Below, piece after piece: positions 8,887 to 17,754 of a DNA stretch of 64,000 bases (the stretch's first letter is position 1; each line of letters begins with the position of its first letter). Position numbers and translations under genes: made by a program. The stretch is from Pseudomonas sp. BN417 (GTDB lineage: Bacteria; Pseudomonadota; Gammaproteobacteria; Pseudomonadales; Pseudomonadaceae): contig NZ_SSOJ01000067.1 in assembly GCF_029871205.1 (NCBI RefSeq), positions 1 through 64,000 on the forward strand, in the 5' to 3' direction. The notes beneath the pieces were generated by a model. The model saw only the letters and a program-made list of their open reading frames with translations. It was not told the DNA's origin and searched no databases.

Positions 8887-10623
8887 ATGGCGCAGCAATG
8901 GCCGGCCGAAGGCATCGCCCGACTGATCCTCGAAGGCTTCGACGATTACCGTGAGCATTTCCGCCAGATCACCGATGGCGCCCGCGCCCGCTTCGAACAG
9001 GCGCAGTGGCCGGCTACCCAGGAGGCGGCGGCCGAGCGGATCGCCCTCTACGAGGTGAAGGTCAGTGAAACCAGTGCGCGGCTGCGCGGCGTCTATGCGA
9101 CGGACGAATTGCTGGACGTGCAGCTCTGGCCCCTGGTGAAGAGCGCCTACATCGACCTGATCGACCTGCGCCTGGACGATGAGCTGTCCGAGACCTGGTA
9201 CAACTCGATTTTCTGCAGCCTGTTCAGCCACGACCTGATCAGCGACGGCTGCATGTTCATCCATACCACCCGGCCATCCCTGCGCGCCCACGAGCGCGCG
9301 CCGCAGACTCGCAGCTACCGCCCCGAAGGCCGGTTGCACGCGGTACTGTCGGCGATCCTCGACGACTACCGCTTCGACGTGCCCTACGATGACCGCGCCG
9401 GCGACCTCGGGCGCCTCGAGGTCCAGCTGCGCGAGAACCTGCCGGACTGGGTGTGCAAGGACCCGGAGCTGTGCATCGAACTCTTCGCCGCGCCGCTGTT
9501 CCGCAACAAGGGCGCCTACCTGGTGGGGCGCATCTACACCCGCGACGAACAGTGGCCGCTGGTGATCCCGTTGTTGCACCGCGAAGGCCGCGGCATCCAG
9601 GTCGACGCGCTGATCACCGATGAAGCGGAAGTCTCGATCATCTTCTCCTTCACCCGCTCCTATTTCATGGTGGACGTGGCGGTACCGGCCGAGTTCGTCG
9701 GCTTCCTCAAGCGCATCCTGCCGGGTAAGCACATCGCCGAGCTGTACACCTCCATCGGCTTCTACAAGCACGGCAAGTCGGAGTTCTACCGCGCCCTTAT
9801 CAACCACCTGGCCAACACCGACGACCGCTTCATCATGGCCCCGGGCGTGCGCGGCATGGTGATGAGCGTATTCACCCTGCCGGGCTTCAACACTGTGTTC
9901 AAGGTGATCAAGGACCGCTTCGCCCACGCAAAGACGGTGGACCGCAACACCGTGATCGAGAAGTACCGCCTGGTGAAGAACGTCGACCGGGTGGGGCGCA
10001 TGGCCGATACCCAGGAGTTCGCCGACTTCCGCTTCCCGAGATCCAAGTTCGAGCCGGAGTGCCTGGCCGAGTTGCTGGAAGTGGCGTCGTCCACGGTGGC
10101 CCTGGAAGGCGACGTGGTACTGATCCGCCACTGCTGGACCGAGCGCCGCATGACCCCGCTGAACATCTACCTGGAAAGCGCCAGCGAGGCCCAGATGCAC
10201 GAGGCGCTCTACGACTACGGCCTGGCCATCAAGCAACTGGCGGCGGCCAACATCTTCCCCGGCGACATGCTGCTGAAGAACTTCGGCGTCACCCGCCACG
10301 GCCGCGTGGTGTTCTACGACTACGACGAGATCAGCTACCTCACCGAGGTGAACTTCCGTGTCATCCCGCCGCCGCGATACCCGGAAGACGAGATGTCCGC
10401 CGAGCCCTGGTACTCGGTGGCGCCCAACGACGTGTTCCCCGAGGAGTTCCCGCGCTTTCTCTTCGCCGACCTCAAGCAGCGCCGGCTGTTCGCCAAGCTG
10501 CATGGCGACCTCTACGACGCCGCGTACTGGAAGACCCTGCAGGACGCCATCCGCTCCGGCAAGGTGATCGACGTCTTCCCCTACCGGCGCCAGGAACGGG
10601 AACTGACGGAGGCCATCCAGTAA
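8887..10623 (+). CDS. aceK: Isocitrate dehydrogenase kinase/phosphatase
   Basis: Bifunctional cytoplasmic enzyme of 578 residues, the usual AceK length. It phosphorylates and inactivates isocitrate dehydrogenase, or reverses this, setting flux between the TCA cycle and the glyoxylate bypass. The N-terminal regulatory half ends near residue 310. The catalytic half shows the ATP-loop segment [17 protein letters not shown], the conserved lysine in VFKVIKDRF, the catalytic loop GDMLLKNFG and the metal-binding aspartates in [12 protein letters not shown]. The ATG follows only a weak GAGAAC ribosome site. It is not next to aceA/aceB here; an AraC regulator follows 13 bp later. Confidence 0.97.
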   Translation: MAQQWPAEGIARLILEGFDDYREHFRQITDGARARFEQAQWPATQEAAAERIALYEVKVSETSARLRGVYATDELLDVQLWPLVKSAYIDLIDLRLDDELSETWYNSIFCSLFSHDLISDGCMFIHTTRPSLRAHERAPQTRSYRPEGRLHAVLSAILDDYRFDVPYDDRAGDLGRLEVQLRENLPDWVCKDPELCIELFAAPLFRNKGAYLVGRIYTRDEQWPLVIPLLHREGRGIQVDALITDEAEVSIIFSFTRSYFMVDVAVPAEFVGFLKRILPGKHIAELYTSIGFYKHGKSEFYRALINHLANTDDRFIMAPGVRGMVMSVFTLPGFNTVFKVIKDRFAHAKTVDRNTVIEKYRLVKNVDRVGRMADTQEFADFRFPRSKFEPECLAELLEVASSTVALEGDVVLIRHCWTERRMTPLNIYLESASEAQMHEALYDYGLAIKQLAAANIFPGDMLLKNFGVTRHGRVVFYDYDEISYLTEVNFRVIPPPRYPEDEMSAEPWYSVAPNDVFPEEFPRFLFADLKQRRLFAKLHGDLYDAAYWKTLQDAIRSGKVIDVFPYRRQERELTEAIQ

Positions 10624-10636
10624 GGCTGGAGCCGCT

Positions 10637-11656
10637 ATGGTCGAACATGTCTTCACCCGCGCCACCTGGCTGAACTCGCTGCACATGTCGGCGTTGACGG
10701 TGGCGTTGTTGCAGGAGGAGGGAATAGCCGCCTGCGACGTGCTGGCCGGCAGCGGCATCAGCGAGCAGGACCTCGGCGAGCTGCAACGCCTGGTCAACCC
10801 CGAGCAGGAGCAGCAGGTCTACGCCAACGCCGCGCGCCTGGCGCCGCGCCCGGCCCTGGGGCTGGTGCTGGGGTTGCGCACGCGCATCTCCGCCTATGGC
10901 CTGCTGGGCTACGCCATGCTCTCCGCGCCGACCTTCGGCGAGGCCCTGCGCATTGGCCTCAGTTACCCGGTGCTGCTTGGCACCTACTTCCGCCTGGCCC
11001 TGGAACAGGAAGGCGAAACCGTCTGGCTGACCGCAGCCGGCTACAGCGAAGACGAAGCCTTGCGGCCCTTCAATACCGAGCTGTGCCTGGGTTCGCTCAA
11101 GGTCATCTTCGCCGACCTGCTGGGCCAGCAGCTGCCGTTGCACGCGGTACAGCTGGACTACCCGGCCGCCAGCGGCATGGCGCGACCCTACGCCCGTGGC
11201 TTCGGTTGTCCGGTGGAGTTCGCCGCAAGCCGCAGCGCCATCGGCTTCGACGCGGCCTGGCTGACGCGCCGCCTGCCGCTGGCCGACCCGGTGACGCACA
11301 AGGAAATGCTCGAGCAATGCCGGCGGCAGAACGTCGAATTCGCCGCCCGCCGCGCCTGGCTGGAGCGCGTGCGCGGCCTGATCAAAGTCCGCCTGCAGGC
11401 CCCGCCGGGACTGGACGAGCTGGCCAAGCAGATGAACTGCTCCTCCCGCAGCCTGCGCCGCCACCTGGCCCAGCAGCAGACCAGCTACCAGCAACTGCTG
11501 GACGAACTGCGCTTCACCCGCGCCAAGGAAATGCTCCAGCAGGGCGATATCCCCATCTACCGAATCGCCGAGGAACTCGGCTTCAGCGAAACCGCCAGCC
11601 TGCGCCACGCCTTCCAGCGTTGGAGCGGGCAGCCGCCGAGTCATTTTCGGGGGTAG
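10637..11656 (+). CDS. AraC-family transcription regulator (OruR-like)
   Basis: Regulator of 339 residues with an N-terminal arabinose-binding-like domain (Arabinose_bd type, as in OruR/ArgR-like proteins of Pseudomonas) and a C-terminal AraC double helix-turn-helix: LDELAKQMNCSSRSLRRHL and then IPIYRIAEELGFSETASLRHAF, ending GQPPSHFRG. GGAG lies 5 nt before the ATG. It starts 13 bp after aceK on the same strand and may be co-transcribed. The ligand is unknown; OruR-type relatives respond to amino acids such as ornithine, but that assignment is not supported here beyond family resemblance. Confidence 0.85.
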   Translation: MVEHVFTRATWLNSLHMSALTVALLQEEGIAACDVLAGSGISEQDLGELQRLVNPEQEQQVYANAARLAPRPALGLVLGLRTRISAYGLLGYAMLSAPTFGEALRIGLSYPVLLGTYFRLALEQEGETVWLTAAGYSEDEALRPFNTELCLGSLKVIFADLLGQQLPLHAVQLDYPAASGMARPYARGFGCPVEFAASRSAIGFDAAWLTRRLPLADPVTHKEMLEQCRRQNVEFAARRAWLERVRGLIKVRLQAPPGLDELAKQMNCSSRSLRRHLAQQQTSYQQLLDELRFTRAKEMLQQGDIPIYRIAEELGFSETASLRHAFQRWSGQPPSHFRG

Positions 11657-11675
11657 TGGAAGGGGGCTGGGAATC

Positions 11676-11774
11676 TGTGGGGGCGATTTCAATCGCAAAG
11701 CGGACCGCAGGTTTGCCCTAAGTGGCGTCACGGGGGCAGCTGCGCTGCCCTTAGCGAATGAATTCGCCCCCACA
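11676..11774. repeat. REP/BIME palindromic element, copy 3
   Basis: Arms TGTGGGGGCGATTTCAATCG (a variant arm with ATTTCAAT) and GAATGAATTCGCCCCCACA. Inner hairpin GGGCAGCTGCGCTGCCC. Nearly the same variant as copy 4 at 12630-12728. Confidence 0.85.
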
Positions 11775-11894
11775 ATGCCGCTCGCAGCCTCGTAGCCCGG
11801 ACGAAGTTGCAGGTGCTCATTGACCTTTTGATGCCGGGAATTTTCGGAAGCTGCTACAGGCCCGCTTCGGCTCCGAGGTCCTTCTGGCATGGTT

Positions 11895-11926
11895 CATCTC
11901 CTTTGTGCAACGAAGTAAAGGAGATG
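11895..11926 (+). promoter_or_regulatory. Hairpin covering the ribosome binding site
   Basis: CATCTCCTTT (11895-11904) and AAAGGAGATG (11917-11926) are perfect reverse complements with a 12-nt loop. The right arm contains the whole Shine-Dalgarno sequence AAAGGAG of the small gene starting at 11929. Folding of the RNA would hide the ribosome site, so translation may need melting, a protein or an antisense RNA. Seen directly; function inferred. Confidence 0.55.
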
Positions 11927-11928
11927 TC

Positions 11929-12216
11929 ATGAAAAGGTTGGAAGGCTGGGCACCGCCCACCGGAGTCGGGGGCCCTTGGGTGGTAATCGCCGAACAGATG
12001 GGGGGACCGATCTCTTACAAAGTCGATTTCGACACGTCCTCCGGGTCCTCGACTTTTGACGCTGAGATTCGTTAGTTCCAAGGAGGGATAGAGTCGAGCG
12101 ACATAGTGGTGGGACCAGGTACCCACTTCTTCACCAGCGGCATCTGCGCCTGTGTTTCCCGGATCAGGTTCAGAAGTCACAGCTTGGGGCAGGTCATTAC
12201 TGTCACTGTTTACTGA
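11929..12216 (+). pseudogene. Small beta-rich protein gene interrupted by an in-frame TAG
   Basis: From a well-spaced AAAGGAG the frame reads 48 codons (MKRLEGWAPPTGVGGPWVVI...TFDAEIR), hits TAG at 12073-12075, then stays open without shift for 46 more codons (FQGGIESSDIVVGPGTHFFT...GQVITVTVY) to TGA. The two halves have the same composition, alternating hydrophobic residues as in beta strands, and the second has no start of its own with a ribosome site. I therefore read it as one ~95-residue gene broken by an amber codon, or read through. No signal peptide, two cysteines (CAC), no family recognised. Codons such as AGG, TTG, GTA and TCT are unlike the neighbours and suggest acquired DNA. The lipoprotein gene starts 9 bp after it. 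Confidence 0.5.
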
Positions 12217-12225
12217 GAGGGCAAG

Positions 12226-12597
12226 ATGAAGGCGCTTCTCTTTCTACCGCTACTTGTACTTGTCGTTTCGGGCTGCGCTTCTTCGACTTCTGAAGGGGTT
12301 CTGTTCAACGTCGGCGACAAGGATTACCTGCTCACCCGCCAATGCGTCGAGAAGTCCACGGTCTTGCAGGACCAGGAACGGCGGGCCTATGTGCAAGTGG
12401 AACTGAATAATGCTTGCGCGGCGTCGTTGGCCGACTTCCTGAACGCTCATCGTGGAGCGTTGCTGTCGGTGTCCCTGAATGGCCGCGATTTGTCTCGCGC
12501 GCTGCCGATCATGGGTGAGTTCCAGGCAACGAGCCTGAGTATCGCAAGCCCGGATGCGGAGTTGGCTCACGACGTTCAGCGGGCCTTGTCCCCGTGA
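12226..12597 (+). CDS. Small lipoprotein of unknown function
   Basis: Protein of 123 residues with a type II signal peptide (MKALLFLPLLVLVVSGC, cysteine 17 as the lipidation site). The mature part, about 107 residues, has a conserved-looking core LLTRQCVEKSTVLQDQER...YVQVELNNACAASLADFLNAHRG and two further cysteines that could pair. The ending ADFLNAHRGALLSVSLNGRD faintly recalls the P1-type alpha/beta fold of SecD-like periplasmic domains; I do not press this. The start has GAGGG 4 nt upstream, and the gene directly follows the interrupted small gene, so the two form an operon. Serine at +2 would favour the outer membrane (inference). No family name assigned. Confidence 0.75.
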   Translation: MKALLFLPLLVLVVSGCASSTSEGVLFNVGDKDYLLTRQCVEKSTVLQDQERRAYVQVELNNACAASLADFLNAHRGALLSVSLNGRDLSRALPIMGEFQATSLSIASPDAELAHDVQRALSP

Positions 12598-12629
12598 TTG
12601 CGCCGTAGAGCGGTGCTCACCAAAACCCC

Positions 12630-12728
12630 TGTGGGGGCGATTTCAATCGCAAAGCGGACCGCAGGTTCGCCTCGTGTGGCCTCAGGGGGGCAGCTGCGCT
12701 GCCCTTAGCGAATGAATTCGCCCCCACA
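12630..12728. repeat. REP/BIME palindromic element, copy 4
   Basis: Same variant as copy 3: arms TGTGGGGGCGATTTCAATCG and GAATGAATTCGCCCCCACA, inner hairpin GGGCAGCTGCGCTGCCC. Copies 3 and 4 flank the interrupted small gene and the lipoprotein gene, in the same orientation. Confidence 0.85.
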
Positions 12729-12761
12729 ATGCCGCCACGCCGCAGCTCTCGCCGCGCGCAG

Positions 12762-12870
12762 TTCGTAGGTTGGGCCGGGCGGCGTGCCGCTGAGCGTAGC
12801 GAAGCCCAACAGCGGAGTTGCCGATCTGCCACGATGTTGGGCTTCGCGTAGCTCAGCCACAACCTACGAA
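12762..12870. repeat. Nested long inverted repeat
   Basis: Outer arms TTCGTAGGTTG (12762-12772) and CAACCTACGAA (12860-12870); inner arms GCGAAGCCCAACA (12799-12811) and TGTTGGGCTTCGC (12835-12847), both perfect. This GTAGGTTGGGC...GCGAAGCCCAAC type is, from memory, a widespread proteobacterial intergenic repeat. Together with REP copy 4 it fills most of the gap between the lipoprotein gene and aphA; I see no gene there. Confidence 0.8.
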
Positions 12871-12980
12871 TGCAAGATCAAGACGGGATTGCCGGCCATT
12901 CATGTTGGCCACATCGATCCCCTATTGGCCGCCGCCACCACTGCGCAACCAACCCCTGTCCCGCGCAGAATCCCTCCATC

Positions 12981-12988
12981 AATAACAA
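12981..12988 (+). promoter_or_regulatory. Candidate Hfq/Crc (CA) motif, aphA
   Basis: AATAACAA fits AANAANAA and lies 21 nt before the aphA start codon, upstream of its GAGGTG ribosome site. Confidence 0.4.
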
Positions 12989-13009
12989 GACCCAGATGAG
13001 GTGCCCTCC

Positions 13010-14046
<1,037 letters not shown>

Positions 14047-14050
<4 letters not shown>

Positions 14051-15132
14051 AGACTCGCATCCTGCTCGCGGGTGCCCTGCTGGGCGTCTCGCTGAATGCC
14101 GCCGCCGAGCCCGTGGTGCGCATCTACAACTGGTTCGACTACATCGCCCCGGACACCCTGAAGAACTTCCAGGCCGACAGCGGCATCAGGCCCCAGTACG
14201 ACGTCTACGACAGCAACGAAGTGCTGGAGGCCAAGCTGCTTTCCGGCAACTCCGGCTACGACCTGGTGGTGCCCAGCGACGGCTTCCTGCCCAACTACAT
14301 GAAGGCGGGCGTGTTCCAACCGCTGGACAAGAGCAAGCTGCCGAACTGGAAGAACCTCAATCCGGCGCTCCTCAAGGTGCTGGCCGCCAAGGACCCGGGC
14401 AACCAGTACGTGATGCCCTACATGTGGGGCACCAACGGCATCGCCTACAACGTCGACAAGGTGAAGGCGGTGCTGGGCGAGAACGCGCCAGTGGATTCCT
14501 GGGAGTTGATCTTCAACCCGGACAACCTGGCCAAGCTCAAGGAGTGCGGCGTGGCCTTCCTCGACGCGCCCACCGAGGTCATTCCGGAAGTGCTGCATTA
14601 CCTGGGCCTGCCGCCCAACAGTCACAACCCGGAGGACTACAGGAAGGCCGAGGAGCACCTGGCGAAACTGCGGCCGAGCATCACCTACTTCAGCTCGTCC
14701 AAGTTCGTCACCGATCTGGCCAATGGCGAGGTCTGCGTGGCGCTCGCCTGGTCCGGCGGCGCCATGCAGGCGGCGGCGCGCGCGCGGGAGGCCGGCAACG
14801 GGGTGAAGGTGGAGTACCGCATTCCCAGGGAAGGCACCGCGGCCTGGTTCGATGTGCTGGCCATTCCGAAGGACGCGAAGAACGTCGAGCAGGCCCACGC
14901 CTTCCTCAACTACTTGCTGCGCCCGGAAGTGGTGGCGCCCATCTCCGACCACGTGGCCTACGCCAACCCCAACCAGGCGGCGGACAAGCTGATCTCGGCG
15001 GAGCTACGCGACAATCCCAACGTCTATCCGCCGGTCGAGGTACAGGCCAAGCTGTTCTCGGTGGAGATGCTGCCGCCGAAGCTGGAGCGCATCCGTACCC
15101 GCACCTGGACCAAGATCAGGACCGGGACCTAG
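14047..15132 (+). CDS. Periplasmic polyamine-binding protein (PotF/SpuD-like)
   Basis: ABC-transporter substrate-binding protein of 361 residues. Signal peptide ending LNAAAEP, then the family hallmark VVRIYNWFDYIAPDTLKNF and later YVMPYMWGTNGIAYN and LAWSGGAMQAA. Such proteins carry putrescine, spermidine or related amines to a membrane transporter. ATG overlaps the aphA stop by 4 nt (ATGA), so the two are translationally coupled: capture of an (acetyl)polyamine with its deacetylation. No permease or ATPase genes are adjacent, so it must serve a transporter encoded elsewhere or act as a sensor. Confidence 0.9.
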
Positions 15133-15159
15133 GACCTTTCCTCGTTGGAGCCTGCTCTT

Positions 15160-15256
15160 TGTGGGGGCGAATTCATTCGCAAAGGGCTGCGTAGCAGCCC
15201 CTCAACCTTTTTGGGGCAGGCCTGCGGCCTGCTCAGCGAATGAATTCGCCCCCACA
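15160..15256. repeat. REP/BIME palindromic element, copy 5
   Basis: Arms TGTGGGGGCGAATTCATTCG and GAATGAATTCGCCCCCACA; inner hairpins GGGCTGCGTAGCAGCCC and GCAGGCCTGCGGCCTGC. It overlaps the 3' end of the MFS gene on the minus strand and supplies its last codons. Confidence 0.85.
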
Positions 15257-16392
15257 GGTTCAGCAGCACGGCTTACCAGCAACCCACCCGCCAGCAACAA
15301 TCCCGCCCCCGCCACATAGAGCGCCGCTTCCAGGCCGCCACTGAGGTGGCTGCTCACCGCCGCCAGCAAGGGCCCCAGCATTTGTCCCAGGGCGAATCCC
15401 GCGGTCAGCAAGCCGACATTGCGCTGGTGCCCCTGCGGGTCCAGCTCCCGCGCGTACTGCATCACCAACTGCATACCAGCCAGGAAGGGCCCGCCGGTCA
15501 GCGCGACGCCCAGCGCCAGCCCGGGCATGCCCGGCAGGGTGCAGGCCAGGGTACCCAGGGCCTGAAGCCAGAGCACCACCACCAACCAGTGCCGGGTACC
15601 ACCGGGGCGCTGCCGGCGCAGGCTGACCAGCACGACCCCTATGGCCGCCGCCAGGCCGAAGGCAGGCCAGAACAGGTCCGCCTGCCACTGCCCATGGAAG
15701 CGCGCGGCGGCCATCTGCGAAAGAAAGGTGGCAGGAATGATGTAACCCAGGCCCACCAAGCTGTAGGCAGCGAGCAGGGCATTCAGGGCGTGCGGGCGTT
15801 CCTGCGGGGGCAGGGTAGTGGCCGCAACGGCTGGTCGCGGGCTGGGTAGCAGTGGCTGGGTGACCAGGGAAAGGACCAGTGCCACGGCGGCGAAGGCCAG
15901 CCAGATAACGGCGGAACCTTGTCCATGCAGGTTCAGGCCCAGCGCCATGAGGCCGGTCAGCATCACCCCGAACGCAGGGCCGGCGAACACCAGGCTGCCC
16001 AGGCGCGGCCTGCCGGCTTCGACGGCGATGCGCTGGCTGAGGCCGGTGACCACCACCAGCACCCAGGCGCTGGCGACGCCCAGGCCGAAGCGCAGCAGGG
16101 CGTGAGGCCAAAGGCCTTCCGCCGGCACCGAGGCCAGGGTCAGCAGCACGCAGGCCCAGAGGCCAAGCATCAGGCGCAGGCGGGACTGGCGCGGCGCGCG
16201 GGCATTCAGGGCATCCAGGGCGCCGACCAGGTAGCCCAGGTAGTTGGCCGCCGCCACCAGCCCGGCGCCGGTCAGGCTCACCTGGCCTTCGGCGATAAGG
16301 TGCGGCAGTTGCGGGGTGAGGGCGAAACGGCCGACACCCATGGCGACCATCAGGGCGAGGAAGCAGGCGAGCAGGCGGATCAGCGTGGGCAT
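15202..16392 (-). CDS. YbfB/YjiJ-family MFS transporter with a REP-encoded tail
   Basis: Inner-membrane protein of 396 residues with about twelve helices. MVAMGVGRFALTPQLPHL near the N-terminus and AANYLGYLVGAL are typical of the YbfB/YjiJ group of the major facilitator superfamily. Substrate unknown. The last 17 residues (VGANSFAEQAAGLPQKG) are translated from REP copy 5, so the natural C-terminus has been replaced or extended by the insertion; the membrane core is intact. It is divergent from a LysR gene with a 108-bp AT-rich region between them, so that LysR protein probably controls it. Confidence 0.85.
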   Translation of the reverse strand: MPTLIRLLACFLALMVAMGVGRFALTPQLPHLIAEGQVSLTGAGLVAAANYLGYLVGALDALNARAPRQSRLRLMLGLWACVLLTLASVPAEGLWPHALLRFGLGVASAWVLVVVTGLSQRIAVEAGRPRLGSLVFAGPAFGVMLTGLMALGLNLHGQGSAVIWLAFAAVALVLSLVTQPLLPSPRPAVAATTLPPQERPHALNALLAAYSLVGLGYIIPATFLSQMAAARFHGQWQADLFWPAFGLAAAIGVVLVSLRRQRPGGTRHWLVVVLWLQALGTLACTLPGMPGLALGVALTGGPFLAGMQLVMQYARELDPQGHQRNVGLLTAGFALGQMLGPLLAAVSSHLSGGLEAALYVAGAGLLLAGGLLVSRAAEPVGANSFAEQAAGLPQKG

Positions 16393-16475
16393 GGCGATTC
16401 TCCGGAGCTGGTCATCGGATTTCCATGCTAGGGGCTGGATGTGTTCATTAAAAACGAATAAAAAAGAAATACTTC

Positions 16476-16490
16476 TTCATTAAATGTGAA
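16476..16490. promoter_or_regulatory. LysR-type T-N11-A site
   Basis: TTCA-TTAAATG-TGAA is an inverted repeat of LysR-box form, set in the AT-rich gap just before the LysR start and within the larger ATAC...GTAT frame. A likely autoregulatory site for the LysR gene at 16501 and its divergent MFS partner. Confidence 0.35.
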
Positions 16491-16500
16491 TGGTATCGCC

Positions 16501-17406
16501 ATGGAACTCAGCCAGCTCCGTATCTTCCAGGCCGTGGCCGAAGAGGGCTCCATCACCCGTGCGGCCAGCCGCCTGCACCGGGTCCCGTCGAACCTGTCCA
16601 CGCGCTTGCGCCAACTGGAGGACGCCCTGGGCGTCGAGCTGTTCCTGCGCGAGCGCCAGCGCCTGCAGCTGTCGCCAGCGGGCAAGGTGTTGCTGGGCTA
16701 CGCCGAGCGCATGTTCGCCCTGCAGGCCGAGGCCGAGGCAGCGCTGCGTGGCGGCGAGCCGGCGGGGGATTTCGTCATCGGCTCCATGTTCAGCACCGCC
16801 GCCATCCACTTGCCGCCCATGCTGGTGAGCTACCACCGCAGCTGGCCCGCGGTGAACCTGCAGGTGCAGACCGCGCCCAGCGGCGAACTGCTGGAAGGCC
16901 TGCTCGGCGGCCGCCTGGACGCGGCCCTGGTGGATGGTCCGCTGGAATTCGCCGAGCTGGACGGCCTGCCAATGTTCGAGGAGGAAATGGTGCTGATCAC
17001 CGAGGCCGCCCACGGGCCGGTGCAGTCGGCCCAGGACGTGGCCGGACTGGAGGTCTACGCCTTCCGCCAGAGCTGTTCCTACCGCCGCCGTCTGGAGGCC
17101 TGGTTCGTCGCATCGCGGGTGCCCATGGCGCCGCCCATGGAGATCGAGTCCTACCACAGCATGCTGGCCTGCGTGATCGCCGGCGGCGGCATCGCCCTGG
17201 TGCCGCGCTCGATGCTGGAAAGCCTGCCGGGCCGTGACGAGGTGCGGGTGCACCAGTTGGCGGCGCCGTTCAACCGCACCACCACCTGGCTGATGTGGCG
17301 CAAGGGCATGCTCGGCGCCAACCTGCGGGCCTGGATCGATTTGCAGCAGGGCCGCCTGCAAGCGGCGAGCGGCCCGACCCAAGTCGCGGCTGCAACGAAT
17401 TCGTAA
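16501..17406 (+). CDS. LysR-family regulator, divergent to the MFS gene
   Basis: Regulator of 301 residues. HTH: MELSQLRIFQAVAEEGSITR then RVPSNLSTRLRQLEDALG; effector domain with DFVIGSMFSTAAIHLPPML and SCSYRRRLEAWF, resembling the CynR/YnfL-type LysR proteins. ATG is chosen over the GTG five codons upstream because the family start MELSQLR lies there. By position it resembles PA1413 of P. aeruginosa, which lies next to the PA1414 small gene as this one does. Confidence 0.9.
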   Translation: MELSQLRIFQAVAEEGSITRAASRLHRVPSNLSTRLRQLEDALGVELFLRERQRLQLSPAGKVLLGYAERMFALQAEAEAALRGGEPAGDFVIGSMFSTAAIHLPPMLVSYHRSWPAVNLQVQTAPSGELLEGLLGGRLDAALVDGPLEFAELDGLPMFEEEMVLITEAAHGPVQSAQDVAGLEVYAFRQSCSYRRRLEAWFVASRVPMAPPMEIESYHSMLACVIAGGGIALVPRSMLESLPGRDEVRVHQLAAPFNRTTTWLMWRKGMLGANLRAWIDLQQGRLQAASGPTQVAAATNS

Positions 17407-17481
17407 GGTGAGTCTTGCTCTATCGATCCACCGAGAGTCGGAGCACGTGCGTAGGCATTTTCCCAGATACCGTTCGGCGGC

Positions 17482-17495
17482 TTGACCCAGATCAG
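17482..17495 (+). promoter_or_regulatory. Anr/Fnr-type box
   Basis: TTGAC-CCAG-ATCAG matches TTGAT-N4-ATCAA at 8 of 10 fixed positions. Its centre is about 41 nt before the transcription start predicted from the -10 element TATTTT (17517-17522), the spacing of class II Fnr/Anr-activated promoters. This suggests low-oxygen induction of the leader and small protein downstream. Confidence 0.6.
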
Positions 17496-17516
17496 CAGGG
17501 AATTTTCGTCGGGGCG

Positions 17517-17522
17517 TATTTT
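17517..17522 (+). promoter_or_regulatory. -10 element of the Anr-type promoter
   Basis: TATTTT. Transcription would start near 17529, which places the Anr box centre at about -41. Confidence 0.45.
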
Positions 17523-17528
17523 TGATCT

Positions 17529-17611
17529 TGCCCGGAGCAACTAAGCTCCTGACTAGGGTGGCCCAAGAAGCACGGGCCACCCGCCCAACGTCCCAGGAAA
17601 GGGGGTCAAGC
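17529..17611 (+). ncRNA. Structured leader, candidate SicX-like small RNA
   Basis: The predicted transcript folds into GGAGC-AACTAA-GCTCC (17534-17549) and a strong 9-bp hairpin GGGTGGCCC-AAGAAGCAC-GGGCCACCC (17556-17582) before the ribosome site GGAAAGGGGG of the 45-residue gene. In P. aeruginosa, as I recall, the Anr-controlled PA1414 transcript is the source of SicX, a small RNA high in oxygen-poor chronic infection. Position after a LysR gene, promoter type and small reading frame agree; sequence identity to SicX was not tested. Confidence 0.5.
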
Positions 17612-17749
17612 ATGAAGAAGCGGCTAGAAGCGTGGATGTGGCAGCTGGGTGTCGCGCTGGGCCTCATCGAGGCACCGCGCCTGCAACCCATTCCCGTCCG
17701 TAGTGAAGAGCAGCGCCGTCTCGTCGAGCAGCGCCGCCAGAGGCAGTAA
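17612..17749 (+). CDS. 45-residue basic protein, PA1414-like
   Basis: Small protein MKKRLEAWMWQLGVALGLIE followed by a proline-containing linker (APRLQPIPVR) and a charged tail (SEEQRRLVEQRRQRQ). An amphipathic N-terminal helix with two tryptophans could lie on the membrane. The ATG has GGAAAGGGGG upstream. It is the only frame downstream of the Anr-type promoter. I relate it to PA1414 of P. aeruginosa by size, position and promoter. Whether the peptide or its leader RNA is the active product is open; no function is known to me for the peptide. Confidence 0.7.
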   Translation: MKKRLEAWMWQLGVALGLIEAPRLQPIPVRSEEQRRLVEQRRQRQ

Positions 17750-17754
17750 CCGGT

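Noticed and set aside
11854-12180. A 108-codon minus-strand frame across the interrupted small gene
   Set aside because: Composition is irregular, no ribosome binding site, and the plus-strand frame has a strong one with a coherent continuation.
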